Assembly: GCF_030518195.1 (NCBI RefSeq)
Contig: NZ_JAULSC010000004.1
Coordinates: 212,708 to 276,707 of the forward strand
Direction of reading: 5' to 3'
Source of the DNA: Nocardioides cremeus
GTDB taxonomy: Bacteria > Actinomycetota > Actinomycetes > Propionibacteriales > Nocardioidaceae
Length of the DNA stretch: 64,000 nucleotides
This document shows positions 42,029-51,285 of the stretch, one piece after another; within the stretch, counting starts at the first letter, position 1, and every line of letters starts with the position of its first letter. The notes under the pieces were generated by a model, which was given only the letters and a program-made list of their open reading frames with translations, was not told the DNA's origin and did no database searches. A program made the position numbers and the translations under genes.

Positions 42029-43314
42029 CGGGCGACCGGCTCGAGGACCTTCAGGCCGCCCATGTGCTTCACCAGCGCCTCGGGCACCCGCACCGAGCCG
42101 TCGGCCTGCTGGTGGGTCTCGAGGATCGCCACGATCGTGCGGGTCATCGCGCACAGGGTGCCGTTGAGGGTGGCGACGGGGCGCATCTCGGTGCCCTTGT
42201 CGGTGGCGAAGCGCCCGCGGGTGTCGAGGCGACGGGTCTGGAAGTCGGTGCAGTTCGAGGTCGAGGTCAGCTCGCGGTACTTGCCCTGGGTGGGGATCCA
42301 GGCCTCGCAGTCGAACTTGCGGATCGCCGAGAGCCCCAGGTCGCCGGCGGCCACGTCGATGACCTGGTAGGCCAGCTCGAGCTTGTCGAGGAACGCCTTC
42401 TCCCAGCCCAGCAGCCGCTGGTGCTCGGCCTCGGCGTCCTCGAGGGTGGTGTAGACGAACATCTCGACCTTGTCGAACCAGTGCACCCGGATGATGCCCT
42501 TGGTGTCCTTGCCGTGCGAGCCGGCCTCCTTGCGGAAGCAGGGGCTGAAGGCGGCGTAGCGCAGCGGCAGGTCGTCGCCCTCGAGGATCTCGTCGGAGTG
42601 GTAGGCGGCCATCGGCACCTCGGAGGTGCCGACGAGGTAGAGCTCCTCGCCCTCGATGCGGTAGACGTCGTCGGCGGCCTGGCCCAGGAAGCCGGTGCCC
42701 TCCATCGCCCGCGGACGCACCAGCGACGGCGGCACCACCTGGGTGAAGCCGGCCTCGCGGGCCTGCTCCATGGCCAGGTTGACCAGCGCCAGCTCGAGCT
42801 GGGCGCCGACCCCGGTGAGGAAGTAGAAGCGGCTGCCCGAGACCTTGGCGCCGCGCTCGATGTCGATGGCGCCGAGCATCCGGCCCAGCTCGACGTGGTC
42901 GCGCGGCTCGAAGCCCTCGGCGGCGAAGTCGCGGGGCGTGCCGACGGTCTCCAGCACCACGAAGTCGTCCTCGCCGCCTGGCGGGGTCTCCTCGGAGGTC
43001 AGGTTCGGCATCGAGGACAGCGCCTCCTGCCAGGTCGCCTCGGCCTCGCCCTGGGCGGCCTCGGCGGCCTTCACGTCGGCGGCCAGGGTCTTGGTCTGCG
43101 CCAGCAGGGCCTGCTTCTCCTCGCCCTGGGCCTGCGGGATCTGCTTGCCGAGCTGCTTCTGCTCGGCCCGCTTCGTCTCGTACGCCGCGATGGCGGCGCG
43201 GCGGGCGGTGTCGGCGGCCAGGGCGCGGTCGACCACCTCGGCGGACAGGCCGCGCTTGGCGAGCGAGGCTCGGACGCGGTCGGGGTCGTCGCGCAGGATG
43301 CGGGGATCGATCAT
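42025..43314 (-). CDS. serS: Seryl-tRNA synthetase
   Basis: A 429-residue class II synthetase. The N-terminal coiled-coil arm spans about residues 25-105 ([20 protein letters not shown] and so on). Motif 2 is [21 protein letters not shown], seen in parts around residues 260-285, and motif 3 is [18 protein letters not shown]. The [13 protein letters not shown] segment is characteristic of SerRS. It charges tRNA-Ser and supplies substrate for selenocysteine if present. It heads the four-gene overlapping operon and runs divergent from the PAP2-DAGK gene with a 75-base gap. Confidence 0.97.
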   Translation of the reverse strand: MIDPRILRDDPDRVRASLAKRGLSAEVVDRALAADTARRAAIAAYETKRAEQKQLGKQIPQAQGEEKQALLAQTKTLAADVKAAEAAQGEAEATWQEALSSMPNLTSEETPPGGEDDFVVLETVGTPRDFAAEGFEPRDHVELGRMLGAIDIERGAKVSGSRFYFLTGVGAQLELALVNLAMEQAREAGFTQVVPPSLVRPRAMEGTGFLGQAADDVYRIEGEELYLVGTSEVPMAAYHSDEILEGDDLPLRYAAFSPCFRKEAGSHGKDTKGIIRVHWFDKVEMFVYTTLEDAEAEHQRLLGWEKAFLDKLELAYQVIDVAAGDLGLSAIRKFDCEAWIPTQGKYRELTSTSNCTDFQTRRLDTRGRFATDKGTEMRPVATLNGTLCAMTRTIVAILETHQQADGSVRVPEALVKHMGGLKVLEPVAR

Positions 43315-43389
43315 GGGGTGAAGGCTATCGCCGGGCCGCGCAGCGCCTCACCCCCGTTGTGGACAGCCACGTCACCCATACTGGTCGGC

Positions 43390-44964
43390 GTGCTGGACCG
43401 CTCCCGATACGTGCTGCTGAGCTGGGCTGCTGCCTGCTTCGTGGTCTTCGCCCTGCTCGCCCTCGCCGTGACCGGTGGCTGGGGCCCGCTCTCGGGCCTC
43501 GACGAGAGCGGTGAGCCGCTGGCCGCTGACGCCGTCGACGCCGACTGGCTCCAGGGCCCGCTGCGCGTGGTCGAGGCCGCGCTCGGCACCATCGCGATGA
43601 CCGTGCTGACGATCGTGCTGGCGGTGGCGATGTTCGCGCGCGGGCACCGTCGTGCGGCGGCGTACGCCGTCGTGGTGATGGGGCTGACCGCGCTGGCCAC
43701 CACCGGGCTGAAGCTGCTGATCGCGCGCGAGCGGCCCGACTACCAGATCGACGCCGGTTCGCTGACCAGCTATGCCTTCCCGTCCGGGCACGCCTCGTCG
43801 ACGGCCGCCTACGCCACGGTCTGCGTGGTGCTGGCGATCATGCTCGTACGCCGCCTGGGCACCCGCCGCCTCGTGTACGCCGCCGCCGCGACGCTGGTCG
43901 TCGTGGGCGCGCTGCACCGGGTGCTGCTGGGTCGCCACTACGCGACCGACGTGGTCGCAGGCGTGCTGCTCGGCATCGGTGTCGGCCTGCTGGTGCTGGC
44001 GCTCTACTCGCCGCTGCCGCGCAGCCACGCGGTGAAGTCCGAGCCGCTGCCCGAGGCGCTCCCGACCCAGCGCTGCCTGGCGGTGGTGCTGAACCCGATC
44101 AAGGTCGAGGACGAGGGCGCCTTCCGCCACACCGTCTCGACGATGGCGCGCGAGGCCGGCTGGTCGGAGCCGACGTGGCACCTGACCACCATCGAGGACC
44201 CCGGCACCGGGATGGCCGCCGAGGCGGCGGTCGCGGGCGCCGACATGGTGCTGGTCTGCGGCGGCGACGGCACCGTGCGCGAGGTGTGCGCCGAGCTCGC
44301 CGGCACCGGCATCCCGGTGGGGATCGTGCCGGCCGGCACCGGCAACCTGCTGGCCCGCAACCTGGGCATCCCGCTCTACCTGCGCGCCGCGATCGACGTG
44401 GCGCTGACCGGGCAGGACCGGGCCATCGACATGGTCGCCGTCGAGGGCGACGGCATCGAGGGCACGCACTTCATGGTGATGGCCGGGATGGGCTTCGACG
44501 CCGCGATCATGGAGGGCGTCAACGAGGACATCAAGAAGCGGGTCGGCTGGCTGGCCTACGTGATCAGCGGGCTGAAGTCGCTGATGTTCCCGGCCATGAA
44601 GGTGGAGGTCTCGGTCGACGGGGCTGAGTTCACCACCCACCGCGCGCGCACCGTGGTCGTCGGCAACGTCGGCTTCCTGCAGGCCGGGATGCCGCTGCTG
44701 CCCGACGCGACCATCGACGACGGCCAGCTCGACGTGGTGATCCTGCACCCGCGCAACTTCTTCGCCTGGATCCCGCTGGCCTGGCGGGTGCTGCTCAAGC
44801 GCAAGCACACCGACGAGCTGGTCGACCGCAAGACCGGCGCCACCGTGGTGGTGCGCACCAAGGAGGAGACCCCCCGCCAGCTCGACGGCGACTCGATCGG
44901 CCCGGGCCGCGAGCTGCGGATGGAGTGCATCCACGGGCGGTTGCTGGTGCGCGTGCCGCGCTGA
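43390..44964 (+). CDS. PAP2 phosphatase-diacylglycerol kinase fusion
   Basis: A 524-residue two-domain protein. The N-terminal membrane part (about 1-220) is a PAP2 phosphatase with KLLIARERPDY, PSGHASS and RVLLGRHYATDVV, the three catalytic motifs. The C-terminal half (about 230-524) is a DagK/YegS-type lipid kinase with VLVCGGDGTVREV and PAGTGNLLARNLGIP. I start at GTG 43390, the last good start before the first helix. The combination suggests local turnover between phosphatidate, diacylglycerol and undecaprenyl-type phosphates, or kinase action on another lipid at the membrane. Confidence 0.88.
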   Translation: MLDRSRYVLLSWAAACFVVFALLALAVTGGWGPLSGLDESGEPLAADAVDADWLQGPLRVVEAALGTIAMTVLTIVLAVAMFARGHRRAAAYAVVVMGLTALATTGLKLLIARERPDYQIDAGSLTSYAFPSGHASSTAAYATVCVVLAIMLVRRLGTRRLVYAAAATLVVVGALHRVLLGRHYATDVVAGVLLGIGVGLLVLALYSPLPRSHAVKSEPLPEALPTQRCLAVVLNPIKVEDEGAFRHTVSTMAREAGWSEPTWHLTTIEDPGTGMAAEAAVAGADMVLVCGGDGTVREVCAELAGTGIPVGIVPAGTGNLLARNLGIPLYLRAAIDVALTGQDRAIDMVAVEGDGIEGTHFMVMAGMGFDAAIMEGVNEDIKKRVGWLAYVISGLKSLMFPAMKVEVSVDGAEFTTHRARTVVVGNVGFLQAGMPLLPDATIDDGQLDVVILHPRNFFAWIPLAWRVLLKRKHTDELVDRKTGATVVVRTKEETPRQLDGDSIGPGRELRMECIHGRLLVRVPR

Positions 44965-44979
44965 GCGCCGGGCGCGGTT

Positions 44980-45062
44980 TCCCCGGGTACCCGGGGAACC
45001 CGTTCGAGTGACCCGCCAGGCACGCCCAGGCCGGCCCAGGGGGTGCCTGGGGGGTCACTCGA
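44980..45062. terminator. Double inverted repeat between converging genes
   Basis: TCCCCGGGTACCCGGGGA (44980-44997) is a perfect palindrome. A second structure follows: TCGAGTGACCCGCCAGGCAC (45004-45023) pairs with GTGCCTGGGGGGTCACTCGA (45043-45062) at 19 of 20 positions. They lie between the converging PAP2-DAGK and DUF4446 genes and could terminate transcription from both sides. Confidence 0.7.
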
Positions 45063-45081
45063 CCCGGCGGGGCCGACGGCC

Positions 45082-45477
45082 TCAGCCCCGGGCGGCGGAG
45101 ATCGCCTCCTCCTCCTCGGGGGAGAGCTGCTGGTCGCAGGTCCAGCCGGCGACCGACTTGGCGTAGGTGCGGGCCTCGCTGCGCCCGTGGATCGAGGTCA
45201 GCACGATCCCGTTGCCGGCGTCGTCGAGCAGCGCCACCGACCACGACAGGTGCCCGCCCATGTCGCCGAAGGCGTCGTAGCGCACCACCGCGAGGTGGCG
45301 CAGCGCGTCGCGGGCCTCGGTGCGCAGCGCCGCGACCTCCTGGCGCAGCCCGACCACGTCCTCGGGCAGCGCGTCGGCACCTCCTGCGGAGCCGGGCGGC
45401 GTACGCCGCAGCGCGTGGGCTGCGAGGGCGAGGGAGGTCAGGGCGACCACCAGGGAGACGACGGTGAGGGCGAGCAC
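45082..45477 (-). CDS. DUF4446 family membrane-anchored protein
   Basis: A 131-residue protein with one N-terminal transmembrane helix (LALTVVSLVVALTSLALAAHAL), a coiled region (VGLRQEVAALRTEARDALRH) and the conserved block VVRYDAFGDMGGHLSWSVALLDDAGNGIVLTSIHGR followed by ARTYAKSV and LSPEEEEAI. This block defines the DUF4446 family, widespread in Gram-positive bacteria and without known function. The GTG start is 24 bases from the divergent pheA start. Confidence 0.85.
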   Translation of the reverse strand: MLALTVVSLVVALTSLALAAHALRRTPPGSAGGADALPEDVVGLRQEVAALRTEARDALRHLAVVRYDAFGDMGGHLSWSVALLDDAGNGIVLTSIHGRSEARTYAKSVAGWTCDQQLSPEEEEAISAARG

Positions 45478-45500
45478 CCGGCCGACCCTAGACTCACCGC

Positions 45501-46343
45501 GTGCCCACCGTGCGACGCATCGCCTACCAGGGCGAACCAGGAGCGAACTCCCACATCGTGTGCCAGGAGCACTACCCCGAGTGGGAGGCGATGGCCTGCG
45601 CCTCCTTCGAGGACGTGTTCGCCGCCGTCGAGGGCGGCGAGGCCGACCTGGCGATGATCCCGATCGACAACTCGATCGCGGGCCGGGTCGCCGACATCCA
45701 CCACTTCCTGCCGGCCTCGCCGCTGCACATCGTGGGCGAGCACTTCCTGCGGATCCGCTTCCACCTGATGGCGGTGCCCGGCGCCGACCTGACCACGATC
45801 CGCACCGTGCACAGCCACGTGCACGCCCTGGGCCAGTGCCGCCGGATCATCCGCCAGCACGGCCTGTCGCCGCAGATCTCCGGCGACACCGCCGGGGCGG
45901 CCCGCGAGGTCGCCGAGGCCGGCGACCCGACCCAGGCGGCGATCTCGCCGCCGCTCGCCGCAGGCATCTACGGCCTCGAGGTGCTCGCCGAGGACGTCGA
46001 GGACGAGGAGCACAACACCACCCGCTTCGTGGTGCTCTCCCGCGACGAGAAGCCCGCCGAGCAGGGCTCGGGGCCGCTGGTCACGACCTTCGTCTTCAAC
46101 GTGCGCAACCTGCCCGCCGCGCTCTACAAGGCGCTCGGCGGGTTCGCCACCAACGGCGTCAACATGACCAAGCTCGAGAGCTACATGGTCGGCGGGCACT
46201 TCACCGCCACCCAGTTCCTGGCCGAGGTCGAGGGCCACCCCGACGACCCGCCGCTGCGCCGCGCGCTGGAGGAGCTGGCGTTCTTCACCACCGAGGTGAA
46301 GCTGATCGGCACCTACCCGGCCGACGCCTTCCGCGCCGAGTAG
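45501..46343 (+). CDS. pheA: Prephenate dehydratase
   Basis: A 280-residue prephenate dehydratase. RIAYQGEPGANSHI is the opening of the catalytic domain, MIPIDNSIAGRVADIHHFL a substrate loop, and NTTRFVVLSR the catalytic TRF motif. From about residue 195 a regulatory ACT domain follows (TTFVFNVRNLPAALYKALGG, then GVNMTKLESY, the ESRP-like phenylalanine-binding site). It converts prephenate to phenylpyruvate for phenylalanine synthesis, with feedback by phenylalanine. The start is GTG 45501. There is no chorismate mutase domain. Confidence 0.95.
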   Translation: MPTVRRIAYQGEPGANSHIVCQEHYPEWEAMACASFEDVFAAVEGGEADLAMIPIDNSIAGRVADIHHFLPASPLHIVGEHFLRIRFHLMAVPGADLTTIRTVHSHVHALGQCRRIIRQHGLSPQISGDTAGAAREVAEAGDPTQAAISPPLAAGIYGLEVLAEDVEDEEHNTTRFVVLSRDEKPAEQGSGPLVTTFVFNVRNLPAALYKALGGFATNGVNMTKLESYMVGGHFTATQFLAEVEGHPDDPPLRRALEELAFFTTEVKLIGTYPADAFRAE

Positions 46344-46361
46344 CCAGGCTCACGGCCCGCG

Positions 46362-46703
46362 CTAGGAGACCAGCACCTGGCGGACCGGCTCGTGCAGCGA
46401 GGGCGTCAGGGCCGCCCGCGGCCGCTCCCGGTAGTCGGCGAACGGGTCGTGCCCGCGGTCGTGGTGCTCCTGCAGCCGGCGCAGCAGCACCTCGATGGCA
46501 CGCTCGTGGGGCTGGGCGCTGCCCGGCACCGTCTCGACGCTGAGCAGGGCGCACTGCAGCCAGTTGCGCAGCGTCTGCTCGTCGGCCGCGATGCCGACGG
46601 GCGTGGCGCCCACGGGCCGGAAGGTCAGCGTCTGCGCCGACCGGTCGAAGGCGAGCAGGCTCGCCGAGACGCGGCGTACCTCGTGAGCGATGTCGAGCTC
46701 CAC
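46362..46703 (-). CDS. Conserved small protein of unknown function
   Basis: A 113-residue protein whose best start is GTG 46703. It opens VELDIAHEVRRVSASLLAFD, continues with a positively charged helix containing PHERAIEVLLRRLQEHH and ends RQVLVS. Codon use looks like real coding sequence and the frame is open well beyond the start. I recognise no family. It converges with pheA (18-base gap) and is divergent from larB. Confidence 0.6.
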   Translation of the reverse strand: MELDIAHEVRRVSASLLAFDRSAQTLTFRPVGATPVGIAADEQTLRNWLQCALLSVETVPGSAQPHERAIEVLLRRLQEHHDRGHDPFADYRERPRAALTPSLHEPVRQVLVS

Positions 46704-46838
46704 CAGCAGACCCCCATGTCCTCCGTGGACCGCCGACGGCGGTTCTGGGGTCCATACCCCGGCTCCGTCAGCGGAAACCCCGGAGCGTGAAACTTGCATC
46801 AACACCGAGTCGAGGCCGAGACGAGTAGGTTCGGCGCC

Positions 46839-47555
46839 GTGGACCCCACCGAGCCCCGCACCCAGGACCTCGGCTTCGCCCGCCTCGACGTCGACCGGGC
46901 CGCCCGCACCGGCGACCCCGAGGTGGTGCTCGGCCAGGGCAAGCGGCCCGAGCAGGTGGTCACCCTGCTCCGCACCCTGCACCACGAGCACCCCGACCGG
47001 GCGGTGCTGGCGACCAGGCTGGCCCCCGAGGCCCTCGACCTGGTGGCTCGAGAGCTGCCGGAGGCCACGGTCGACCCGGTCGCCCGGGCCGCCACGCTGG
47101 GCCCGCTGCCCGCCCCGCACGGGCTCGTGCTGGTCGTGGCGGCCGGCACCTCCGACGCCCCGGTCGCCGCTGAGGCCGCGCTGAGCGTGGCCGCGCACGG
47201 CGCGGGTGTCCGCCGCGTCGACGACGTCGGCGTCGCGGGGCTGCACCGCCTGCTCGCGGTGCGCGACGAGCTCGCGGCCGCCGACGCGCTGGTGGTGGTG
47301 GCCGGCATGGAGGGCGCGCTGCCGTCGGTCGTCGGCGGGCTGGTCGGCGTGCCGCTGGTCGCGGTGCCGACGAGCATCGGGTACGGCGCCTCGCTGGGCG
47401 GGGTCTCGGCGCTGCTGGGCATGCTCAACAGCTGCGCGCCCGGCATCGGGGTGGTCAACATCGACAACGGCTACGGCGCCGGCGTGCTCGCCGCCCGGAT
47501 CGCCCGCCAGAGCCGGCCACGCGACACCGGCGAGCCGCCCCGGGAGCAGCCGTGA
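46839..47555 (+). CDS. larB: Nickel pincer cofactor biosynthesis protein LarB
   Basis: A 238-residue protein of the NCAIR-mutase (PurE-like) family. DLGFARLDVDRAARTGDPEVVLGQGK is the LarB-specific N-terminus, and GLVLVVAAGTSDAPVAAEAA and VVAGMEGALPSVVGGLVGVPLVAVPTSIGYG are PurE-fold motifs. LarB carboxylates and hydrolyses nicotinic acid adenine dinucleotide, the first step of the nickel-pincer nucleotide cofactor. The start is GTG 46839. It overlaps larC by four bases (GTGA). larE and the racemase larA are not in this window. Confidence 0.9.
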   Translation: MDPTEPRTQDLGFARLDVDRAARTGDPEVVLGQGKRPEQVVTLLRTLHHEHPDRAVLATRLAPEALDLVARELPEATVDPVARAATLGPLPAPHGLVLVVAAGTSDAPVAAEAALSVAAHGAGVRRVDDVGVAGLHRLLAVRDELAAADALVVVAGMEGALPSVVGGLVGVPLVAVPTSIGYGASLGGVSALLGMLNSCAPGIGVVNIDNGYGAGVLAARIARQSRPRDTGEPPREQP

Positions 47556-48748
47556 GCCTCTGGGTCGACGCCACCGCCGGCGCCAGCGGCGACATGCTGC
47601 TGGGCGCCCTGCTCGGCGCCGGCGCGCCGCTGGAGGTGCTGCAGGGCGCCGTCGACGCGGTCTCGCCCGAGCCGGTCACGCTGCGGGTCGAGGGCGTCCA
47701 CCGCGCCGGCCTGGCCGCGACCCGCTGCCACGTGGAGGTCGCCGACAGCTCCACGCACCGCACCTGGCGCGACGTACGCCGCCTGCTCGCCGCCGCCGAC
47801 CTGCACGCGAGCGTGCGCGTCGCCGCGCTGGGCGTCTTCGCCCGGCTGGCCGAGGCCGAGGCCGCCGTGCACGGCCAGGAGGCCGACGACGTGGCCTTCC
47901 ACGAGGTCGGCGCGCTCGACTCGATCGCCGACGTCGTCGGGGTCTGCGCGGGCCTGACCCACCTGCTGGGCCTGCACGGCGGCCCGGTCGTCGTCAGCCC
48001 CGTCGCCGTCGGCTCGGGGCGCGTCGACGCCGCCCACGGCTCGCTGCCGGTTCCGGTGCCGGCGGTGGTCGAGCTGCTGCGCGGGGTCCCGTCGTACGGG
48101 GGCCCGGCCGGTGCGCCGCCGACCGAGCTGTGCACGCCCACCGGCGCGGCGCTGCTGGTCGCCCTGGCCGACGACTGGGGCCCGCCGCCGGCCATGGCCG
48201 TGGCCGCGGTGGGGGTCGGCGCGGGCGGGCGCGATCCCGGGACGCACGCCAACGTGGTGCGGGTGCTGGCCGGGGCTGCCCCGGGCGGTGCCGAGCACCA
48301 GGACGCCGAGCAGGAGCTGGTGGTCGAGGCCAACGTCGACGACCTCGACCCGCGGCTGTGGCCCGGGGTGCTGGAGGCGCTGCTGGCCGCGGGTGCCGCC
48401 GACGCGTGGCTGAGCCCGATCACGATGAAGAAGGGCCGCCCGGCCCACACCCTGTCGGTGCTGGTGCGACCGGGGCTGGCCGAGCGGGTGCGGGCGGTCG
48501 TCTTCGCCCAGACCTCCACGATCGGGCTGCGCGAGCACGCGGTGACCAAGCGGCCCCTCGAGCGCGAGGTCGCGGCCGTCGAGGTCGACGGGGTGCAGGT
48601 GCGGGTCAAGGTCTCGCGGCACGGGGGCCACGTCGTGACCGCCCAGCCCGAGTGGGACGATGTCGCGGCGCTGGCGCAGGCCACGGGCCGCCCCGCGCGC
48701 GACGTGCTGGCCGAGGCGCAGGCCGCGGCCCGGTCGCTGGGCGAGTGA
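47552..48748 (+). CDS. larC: Nickel insertion protein LarC
   Basis: A 398-residue LarC. The opening WVDATAGASGDMLLGALLGAGA, DVAFHEVGALDSIADVVGV and PTELCTPTGAALLV are family motifs, and VEANVDDLDPRLWP marks the start of the C-terminal domain. LarC is a CTP-dependent enzyme that inserts nickel into the pincer cofactor. In lactobacilli it is made by a programmed frameshift; here the two parts are a single continuous frame. The larB-larC pair is followed closely by a GDT1-type transporter gene. Confidence 0.92.
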   Translation: MSLWVDATAGASGDMLLGALLGAGAPLEVLQGAVDAVSPEPVTLRVEGVHRAGLAATRCHVEVADSSTHRTWRDVRRLLAAADLHASVRVAALGVFARLAEAEAAVHGQEADDVAFHEVGALDSIADVVGVCAGLTHLLGLHGGPVVVSPVAVGSGRVDAAHGSLPVPVPAVVELLRGVPSYGGPAGAPPTELCTPTGAALLVALADDWGPPPAMAVAAVGVGAGGRDPGTHANVVRVLAGAAPGGAEHQDAEQELVVEANVDDLDPRLWPGVLEALLAAGAADAWLSPITMKKGRPAHTLSVLVRPGLAERVRAVVFAQTSTIGLREHAVTKRPLEREVAAVEVDGVQVRVKVSRHGGHVVTAQPEWDDVAALAQATGRPARDVLAEAQAAARSLGE

Positions 48749-48803
48749 CCGGCCCGGAGATCGGCCGTTCGCACGCTGAGAGACAGGTCGAGGAGGACCC
48801 CAG

Positions 48804-49424
48804 GTGGAGCTGAGCGCCCTGCTCATCACGTTCGGCACCATCTTCCTGGTCGAGCTGCCCGACAAGACGTTCCTGGCGACGCTGGTGCTCAGCACCCGCT
48901 ACCGGCCGCTGCTGGTCTGGCTCGGCGTCGGTCTGGCCTTCACCGTGCAGACGGGCGTGGCGGTGCTGCTGGGCCGGGCGGTCTCGTTCCTGCCCGACGA
49001 CCTGGTGCGCGGGCTGGCCGCGGTGATGTTCCTGGTCGGCGCCGCGCTGCTGGCGCGCGAGGCCCGCCAGGCCCGTGCCGACCACACCGGTCAGGCCGAC
49101 GCCGAGGCGTCCGAGGGCGCCGAGATCCTCGAGCGCGCCGCGCCGGCCACCGGCTGGCGCGCGGTGCTGGCCTCGTTCCTGGTGCTCTTCGCCGCCGAGT
49201 GGGGCGACCTGTCCCAGCTGCTCACCATCACCCTGGTCGCGCGCTTCGACGCCGTGCTGCCGGTCTTCGTGGGCGCCCTGGCCGCACTGCTGACGGTCAG
49301 CGCCCTGGCGGTGCTGGTCGGCCGGGCGCTGACCCGGCGGGTGCCGGTGCACGTGCTGATGTGGGGCGGGGCGAGCGTCTGCCTGGCGCTGGCCACCCTG
49401 ACGACGTACGAGCTCCTGGCCTGA
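48804..49424 (+). CDS. GDT1/TMEM165 (UPF0016) family cation transporter
   Basis: A 206-residue membrane protein with six or seven helices in two inverted halves. The duplicated family motif appears as ELPDKT (residues 17-22) and EWGDLS (in [14 protein letters not shown]). The second copy deviates from the usual EWGD(K/R)(S/T) only at the K/R position. Family members export manganese or exchange calcium and manganese for protons. It lies 55 bases after larC, so coupling to metal handling there is possible. The long cytoplasmic loop ([21 protein letters not shown]) is acidic. Confidence 0.83.
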   Translation: MELSALLITFGTIFLVELPDKTFLATLVLSTRYRPLLVWLGVGLAFTVQTGVAVLLGRAVSFLPDDLVRGLAAVMFLVGAALLAREARQARADHTGQADAEASEGAEILERAAPATGWRAVLASFLVLFAAEWGDLSQLLTITLVARFDAVLPVFVGALAALLTVSALAVLVGRALTRRVPVHVLMWGGASVCLALATLTTYELLA

Positions 49425-49458
49425 CGCCCCGCCCGGCCACGGCACTAGGGTGTGGCCC

Positions 49459-50700
49459 ATGACTGCGAGCCCGCACCCGAGCGCCGACCGACCCACGCAC
49501 GGCGCCGACAGCGAGGTCGGCCGGCTGCGCACCGTCATGCTGCACCGGCCCGGCAACGAGCTGAAGCGGCTGACCCCGCGCAACAACGACCGCCTGCTCT
49601 TCGACGGCATCCCGTGGGTGGCCCGCGCCCAGGAGGAGCACGACGCCTTCGCCGACGCGCTGCGCGCCCGCGACGTCGAGGTGCTCTACCTGACCGAGCT
49701 GCTGACCGAGACGCTGCAGGACGAGATGGCGCGCAACCACGCCATCACCGCCGCGCTGTCGGGGCTGCACCTCGGCGACACGCTGCGCAGCTACCTGGGC
49801 CGGTTCCTGAAGGACGCCGGCCCCGAGGAGCTCACGTCGTACCTGACGGCCGGCATCCGCAACGACGAGGTGCGCGGCGGCTTCGGCCTGGTCACCTCGC
49901 TGCTCTCGCCCTACGACTTCCTGGTCGACCCGCTGCCCAACCTGCTGTTCACCCGCGACTCCAGCGTGTGGGTGCGCGACCGGGTGGCGGTGACGTCGCT
50001 GGCGATGCCCGCGCGCACCCGCGAGACCCAGCTGACCGAGCTGATCTACACCGAGCACCCGCGCTTCCGCGGCACCCGCAAGATCCACGGCTGGCACTCC
50101 GAGCACGTCGAGGGCGGCGACGTGCTGCTGCTGGCCCCCGGCGTCATCGCCGTCGGTGTCGGCGAGCGCACCACCCCGGCCGGCGTCGAGCGCTTCGCCC
50201 GCCAGGTCTTCCACGCGGGGCTCGCGCGCACCGTGCTGGCGGTGCCGATCACCCAGGAGCGGGCCACCATGCACCTCGACACGATCTGCACGCTGGTCGA
50301 CGTCGACAAGGTCGTGATGTACCCCAACGTCGCCGACTCGCTGCAGGCCTACACCGTCACCCTGGTCGAGGACACCGACGACGAGTCCACCCTGCGCCTC
50401 GACGTCTCGGGCGCCGAGCCGTTCCTGGTCGCCGCGGCCAAGGCGATGGGCATCGACGAGCTGCACCACATCGACACCGGCCTCGACCCGGTCACCGCCG
50501 AGCGCGAGCAGTGGGACGACGGCAACAACACCCTGGCCCTCGCGCCGCGGGTGGCGGTGGCCTACGAGCGCAACGACGAGACCAACGACCGGCTCGAGGA
50601 GGCCGGCATCGAGGTGGTCCGCATCGCCGGCTCCGAGCTCGGCTCGGGCCGGGGCGGCCCGCGGTGCATGAGCTGCCCGATCGTGCGCGACCCGCTCTGA
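49459..50700 (+). CDS. arcA: Arginine deiminase
   Basis: A 413-residue arginine deiminase. [21 protein letters not shown] opens the catalytic fold, FTRDSSVWV and [19 protein letters not shown] carry the Asp and His/Glu groups, [11 protein letters not shown] the catalytic histidine, and Cys403 in GGPRCMSCP is the nucleophile. It converts arginine to citrulline and ammonia. There is no arcB or arcC nearby, so it is not part of a full fermentative arc operon here. A 21-bp tandem repeat follows the gene. Confidence 0.96.
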   Translation: MTASPHPSADRPTHGADSEVGRLRTVMLHRPGNELKRLTPRNNDRLLFDGIPWVARAQEEHDAFADALRARDVEVLYLTELLTETLQDEMARNHAITAALSGLHLGDTLRSYLGRFLKDAGPEELTSYLTAGIRNDEVRGGFGLVTSLLSPYDFLVDPLPNLLFTRDSSVWVRDRVAVTSLAMPARTRETQLTELIYTEHPRFRGTRKIHGWHSEHVEGGDVLLLAPGVIAVGVGERTTPAGVERFARQVFHAGLARTVLAVPITQERATMHLDTICTLVDVDKVVMYPNVADSLQAYTVTLVEDTDDESTLRLDVSGAEPFLVAAAKAMGIDELHHIDTGLDPVTAEREQWDDGNNTLALAPRVAVAYERNDETNDRLEEAGIEVVRIAGSELGSGRGGPRCMSCPIVRDPL

Positions 50701-50705
50701 CCCCC

Positions 50706-50785
50706 GAGCCGGCGCCAGTTCCGCGCGAGCCGGCGCCAGTTCCGCGCGAGCCGGCGCCAGTTCCGCGCGAGCCGGCGCCAGTTCC
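50706..50785. repeat. Tandem 21-bp repeat, 3.8 copies
   Basis: Copies start at 50706, 50727, 50748 and 50769. Each begins GAGCCGGCGCCAGTTCC, followed by GCGC in the first three. GCCGGCGC is close to palindromic. It fills most of the arcA 3' gap (50701-50891) with no other gene seen. Confidence 0.9.
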
Positions 50786-50891
50786 TTCACCACCTGAGCC
50801 CCTGTGACGCTCGCGACGGGTGGTTGCCAGCCCGCAACGGGTCCGCGAGGATCACGGCGGGAGGGACCCCGAACCCCGAAAGGTTGTGCCC

Positions 50892-51281
50892 GTGGCCGGC
50901 TCGTTCTTCAGTGCGTTCACCCCCGAGGAGATCGCCAAGATCTCCTCCGCAGGAACCCGCGTGACCCTGCCCGAGGGCTGGGCGCCCATCTCGGAGCGCA
51001 CCGGCGCCGACAAGGCCTACATCATCTTGTCGGGCACCGTCTCGGTGCGCCAGCACGGCGAGGAGATCGCCCAGCTCGGCCCCGGCGACATCATGGGCGA
51101 GGCCGCGATCGTCAACCACTCGCTGCGCACCGCCAGCATCGTGGCGCTCAGCCCGCTCGAGCTGATCCACTTCACCGCCGAGGCGCTCAACAAGCTCGCC
51201 GTCGAGCTGCCGAGCTTCGGCGAGGCGCTCGACAACGTCGCCAAGGAGCGGTTCGAGGCCGACCGCGCGAAGCACCCCTGA
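50892..51281 (+). CDS. Cyclic nucleotide-binding domain protein
   Basis: A 129-residue protein that is almost entirely a cNMP-binding (CRP-like) beta barrel. AYIILSGTVSVRQHGEEIAQLGPGDIMGEAAIVNHSLRTASIVALSPLELI spans the phosphate-binding cassette in the form GEAAIVN...RTASI. No DNA-binding domain is attached. GTG 50892 follows GAAAGG at good spacing. The stop is four bases before the start of an adenylate cyclase gene, so sensor and cyclase are probably cotranscribed. Confidence 0.85.
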   Translation: MAGSFFSAFTPEEIAKISSAGTRVTLPEGWAPISERTGADKAYIILSGTVSVRQHGEEIAQLGPGDIMGEAAIVNHSLRTASIVALSPLELIHFTAEALNKLAVELPSFGEALDNVAKERFEADRAKHP

Positions 51282-51285
51282 GCCG

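Noticed and set aside
44980..45062. Riboswitch or structured RNA
   Set aside because: Simple inverted repeats between two converging genes are adequately explained as terminators. No conserved riboswitch core is visible.
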